24,788 nt of DNA from Anaerolineales bacterium UBA2317 (GTDB taxonomy: Bacteria; Chloroflexota; Anaerolineae; Anaerolineales; Villigracilaceae): NCBI GenBank assembly GCA_002345215.1, contig DDVH01000026.1, positions 1 through 24,788 on the forward strand, written 5' to 3'. Shown here piece by piece: positions 22,316-24,788 of this stretch. The translations under genes and the position numbers were made by a program. Positions within the stretch are counted from its first letter, which is position 1, and every line of letters starts with the position of its first letter. The notes below the pieces were generated by a model. It was given only the letters and a program-made list of their open reading frames with translations. It did no database searches and was not told the origin of the DNA.

Positions 22316-24033
22316 AAATTTTCAAACGCTTCAAGGATTTCAGGGGTGAAATCGTCTATTTTATAGATACGAACGTATTCATAACCATTCATCCAAATGA
22401 CATGAAAAGGTTCAACGTTCGATAATACTTTGAGAAAGGTTTGATAGTGAGGCAATTGTCCTTGGTTGGCGTAATAAACAATTAAATAATCTGAAGCGTT
22501 AATATTGTTTAACAAATCAGTAGCATGGTTTCCATCTGCATAATACGGACGAAAACTAATCACCTGACCGGGATAATAATATGAAACACATCCGCGGCTG
22601 TAATATGAAAACAATACTGTATTCTCTGCATCTGGTAATTTTGCTAAATATTGACCTGCTTGTTCAAGGGCTTCACCATACGGGAAATGCGGAAATTCGT
22701 TATACCAACCCATAGAATATAAAATAGGATTTCGATATGTAAAATAATACGGGAAGTTTGATAAAGCACTCCAGCCTTGAATCAGTAAAACAATTGCTAA
22801 ACCTGCATATTGAATTTGAAGTTGTCTTACTGAGAAACGAGCATATAACCATTGAATCGCATGAATCCAGCCTAAACCTGCCAGAATATTCAATGAAAGG
22901 TAACTTGATAAGATGTAATGCGGGGAATTTCGTCCTTGAGCGATGCCGATTAATAGAATGAATGCGATGGCGGTAATCAGCAAAAGAGCAGATAAAAGTT
23001 TGAGAGGGCGAATCAACTCGACTTTAGGGTTGAAGCGGAAAGTTAATCCAAGCAAAACACCAACCCATGTCAGTGGTGTGACTCTGTAAAACAAAATTTT
23101 TGCAACATCCCATACATCTGTGGCATTTGTATTTAGGCTAAATTCTTCAACATTTAATTCTTCTGTTACCGTAAGGCGTGCGCCTTGAAATGCAAAACTA
23201 AATGCATTGCCATACACTTGATATAGCATTTTGCCCGGAGCCACCCACATGCCAGGCCAGAAAACAAAATAAGTGATGGCAAGAACCGCAAGCCAAATTC
23301 CAAAAACTTTGGTTTGATTCAAAAATGCTTTCAGCCAACCTTGCCCGCGTTCTTGATAGATTTGAATTAATAACAAAATGCCAATTGTGGCAAGCATTGC
23401 AATCGCAGAAGATTTTGTGAGTTGAGCAAAACCAGCAGCAAAGCCTGAAAGCAAAAGGAAAAATATTTTTTTGCCTTGTGTGAAATAAATCAGTAAAGAC
23501 AAAATAGAAATAATTACAAATGATGAGACCATGGCTTCATGGTCCATCATGCGAGCGTGCGCCATCCAAAACGGGTCAAGTGATGCGAACACAATTGCAA
23601 AAAATGCAATCCATTTAGGGAGTAATTTTTGTAGCAAATAATATAAAACAAGAAATAAAATCAAAAGCACAAAAACTTGAATAATTCTCGAATATTTTAA
23701 TAAAACCAGTGGGTCTTTGTTATGGCTTTCCATGAAGGATTCAAGTGTACTTTTTTCATAATCAAAGTAACCTTGACCCAAACCACGATATTCAGGGAAA
23801 TATATGTGCATCGCCAATGAGATGATGCTCATAGTAGTTACAGCAGGCTGATACTCATAAATGGTGTTTTCAAATTCCCTTTGTCCAAGTGCATAATAAA
23901 AATTTGCACCTTGGCTCAACCAAGAAGGTTCATCTAATGTTACGACTGAATCAATTTTTGAAAGACGTGGGATTAAAAAAATAGCACCTAAAGCAAGATA
24001 AATTGCTATAGTTTTTAAGTTTTCATATTTCAT
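22312..24033 (-). CDS. GT39/ArnT-like membrane glycosyltransferase (first of tandem pair)
   Basis: This 573-aa paralogue of the downstream gene has about 10-12 membrane helices. The acidic pair Asp34-Glu35 is in TLDEPSW, the second loop motif is AHARMMDHEAM, and the shared FPEYRG, AQLTKSS, WPGMWVAPGKML, YGNAFSFA and VTEEL blocks are present. The soluble C-terminal part (about 430-573, FPHFPYGEALEQAGQYL onward) resembles the periplasmic domain of ArnT-like enzymes. The role inferred is sugar transfer from a lipid-linked donor at the outer face of the membrane. An extended -10 box ends only 7 bp before the ATG and there is no Shine-Dalgarno, so a leaderless transcript is possible. The NarL-type regulator ends 23 bp upstream on the same strand. 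Confidence 0.83.
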   Translation of the reverse strand: MKYENLKTIAIYLALGAIFLIPRLSKIDSVVTLDEPSWLSQGANFYYALGQREFENTIYEYQPAVTTMSIISLAMHIYFPEYRGLGQGYFDYEKSTLESFMESHNKDPLVLLKYSRIIQVFVLLILFLVLYYLLQKLLPKWIAFFAIVFASLDPFWMAHARMMDHEAMVSSFVIISILSLLIYFTQGKKIFFLLLSGFAAGFAQLTKSSAIAMLATIGILLLIQIYQERGQGWLKAFLNQTKVFGIWLAVLAITYFVFWPGMWVAPGKMLYQVYGNAFSFAFQGARLTVTEELNVEEFSLNTNATDVWDVAKILFYRVTPLTWVGVLLGLTFRFNPKVELIRPLKLLSALLLITAIAFILLIGIAQGRNSPHYILSSYLSLNILAGLGWIHAIQWLYARFSVRQLQIQYAGLAIVLLIQGWSALSNFPYYFTYRNPILYSMGWYNEFPHFPYGEALEQAGQYLAKLPDAENTVLFSYYSRGCVSYYYPGQVISFRPYYADGNHATDLLNNINASDYLIVYYANQGQLPHYQTFLKVLSNVEPFHVIWMNGYEYVRIYKIDDFTPEILEAFENL

Positions 24034-24040
24034 AAAAAAG

Positions 24041-24049
24041 ATTATACCA
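24041..24049 (-). promoter_or_regulatory. Possible extended -10 promoter giving a leaderless glycosyltransferase mRNA
   Basis: TGGTATAAT on the minus strand (24049-24041) is a perfect extended -10 (TG-N-TATAAT). The start point would fall about 7 nt on, at or next to the ATG at 24033. No -35 hexamer is at the right distance, as is usual for extended -10 promoters. Confidence 0.4.
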
Positions 24050-24056
24050 AAGGGGA

Positions 24057-24689
24057 TTACAACCCATGCTGTATTGCAATCACTGCCGCTTGGGTTCTAT
24101 CGGAAACATTTAATTTTTCCAAAATCGCGCTGACGTGATTACGCACCGTTCCTTCAGATAAATGTAATTGGGTGGCGATTTCAAAATTAGGCATTCCCTT
24201 CGCCAGCAAACGCAAAACATCTAATTCGCGTTCAGTTAATTTATCTTTCAAGATTGAGCTTGGCTGCGTTTGGTTACTCGCCACTTGATTCAATACCTTC
24301 CCTGCCACATTTGGGTCGAGGAAAGATTTTCCATCCATGGTTCCACGAATGGCTTCTATGATTTTCTGACGTGATGTATCTTTCAGCAAATATCCAGATG
24401 CCCCTGCTCGAATCGCATCAAAAACCCATTCATCATCGTCATAAGTGGTCAAAACTAAAATTTTTATGTTTGGGGATTTTTTATGAATTTCACGCGTGGC
24501 TTCAATGCCATTGACAATTGGCATTTTCAAATCCATCAAAATTAATTCGGGTTTGTGTTTTTCGGCTAGTTCAATTGCTTCTGAGCCATCTTGTGCAGAA
24601 GCAATTACTTGAAAATCTTTTTCAAGGTTTAAGAGCATTTCAAGTCCATCACGGATTACTGCTTGGTCGTCACATAAAAGAATTTTCAT
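24057..24689 (-). CDS. NarL/FixJ-family response regulator
   Basis: This 210-aa regulator has a complete receiver: Asp7-Asp8, phospho-acceptor Asp53 in LILMDLKMP, Thr81 and Lys103 (LLKD). A LuxR-type helix-turn-helix follows (about 148-205, LTERELDVLRLLAKG, EIATQLHLSEGTVRNHVSAIL). Phosphorylation would promote dimer binding to DNA. It starts 2 bp after the stop of a NarL-type histidine kinase fragment, forming a classical two-component pair. Targets cannot be read; the two glycosyltransferase genes directly downstream on the same strand are candidates by position only. Confidence 0.95.
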   Translation of the reverse strand: MKILLCDDQAVIRDGLEMLLNLEKDFQVIASAQDGSEAIELAEKHKPELILMDLKMPIVNGIEATREIHKKSPNIKILVLTTYDDDEWVFDAIRAGASGYLLKDTSRQKIIEAIRGTMDGKSFLDPNVAGKVLNQVASNQTQPSSILKDKLTERELDVLRLLAKGMPNFEIATQLHLSEGTVRNHVSAILEKLNVSDRTQAAVIAIQHGL

Positions 24690-24691
24690 AG

Positions 24692-24788
24692 TTATATTTT
24701 CAATATCACTTTCGTTCCTTTATTTTTTCCGCTTTCAATTTCTAAACTCCCGCCAGCAAGTTCAGCACGTTCTTTCATGCCGATTAAA
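24692..24788 (-). CDS. Sensor histidine kinase, C-terminal end (partial)
   Basis: The last 31 codons of a gene run in from the window edge and end at TAA (24694-24692). The peptide LIGMKERAELAGGSLEIES with a following GTKVILKI ending is the typical tail of the HATPase domain in NarL-type (HisKA_3) kinases, where G-x-x-GM-RERA is common. It lies 2 bp before the response regulator, so it is the cognate kinase. The sensor part is outside the window. Confidence 0.85.
   Translation of the reverse strand, partial: LIGMKERAELAGGSLEIESGKNKGTKVILKI

Overview
The window looks like a chromosomal segment of a Chloroflexota bacterium, most likely class Anaerolineae. This is inferred from gene style, not from a marker gene. 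The signs are moderate-to-low GC, lipoproteins with Pro/Thr-rich linkers, several FGE-sulfatase-fold (SUMF1) proteins, a C39-peptidase/TPR protein, a multi-GAF histidine kinase, and intergenic palindromic repeats. No RNA polymerase, ribosomal or rRNA gene is present to settle the taxonomy.

Layout. (1) 1-1352, minus strand: a flavin reductase, an AMMECR1 protein and the start of a TPR-like gene. The TPR-like frame carries an in-frame TAG where a Trp codon is expected. A good sigma70-type promoter precedes the set. (2) 1417-5466: a membrane-anchored C39-like peptidase/TPR protein and an FGE-fold lipoprotein (plus), then an OmpR-type response regulator (minus) divergent from a second, paralogous FGE-fold lipoprotein. 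A perfect tandem 10-bp repeat sits in the regulator's own promoter. (3) 5528-7035: metK behind a SAM-I riboswitch with a visible terminator/antiterminator switch, closed by a strong bidirectional terminator. (4) 7047-10237, minus: Fur-family regulator, cbiM, cbiQ and cbiO, a cobalt/nickel ECF importer. A perfect palindrome lies just upstream of the regulator and resembles the nickel-responsive Nur box. Palindromic repeat elements interrupt this operon. (5) 10281-15068, minus: an NACHT NTPase with a C-terminal FGE-fold domain, a small partner gene sharing an unusual Gly/Asn motif with it, and a lipoprotein of unknown function. (6) 15309-20477, minus: a FIST-domain protein and a large PDZ/10-TM/GAF histidine kinase, 3 bp apart. 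(7) 20606-24788, minus: the end of a NarL-type histidine kinase, its response regulator, and two tandem paralogous GT39-like membrane glycosyltransferases.

The most interesting part is the NACHT region. The NTPase has the architecture of STAND-type conflict or defence proteins. Its C-terminal FGE-fold domain lacks the catalytic cysteines of true formylglycine-generating enzyme. The end of that domain also resembles the variable region of diversity-generating retroelement (DGR) targets, although no reverse transcriptase or template repeat is in the window. The small downstream protein repeats the Gly-Ser-Asn/Gly-Asn-x-Asn motif found between the adaptor and NTPase domains of the NACHT protein, which suggests a two-component assembly. 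These are inferences from sequence patterns. No database search was possible.
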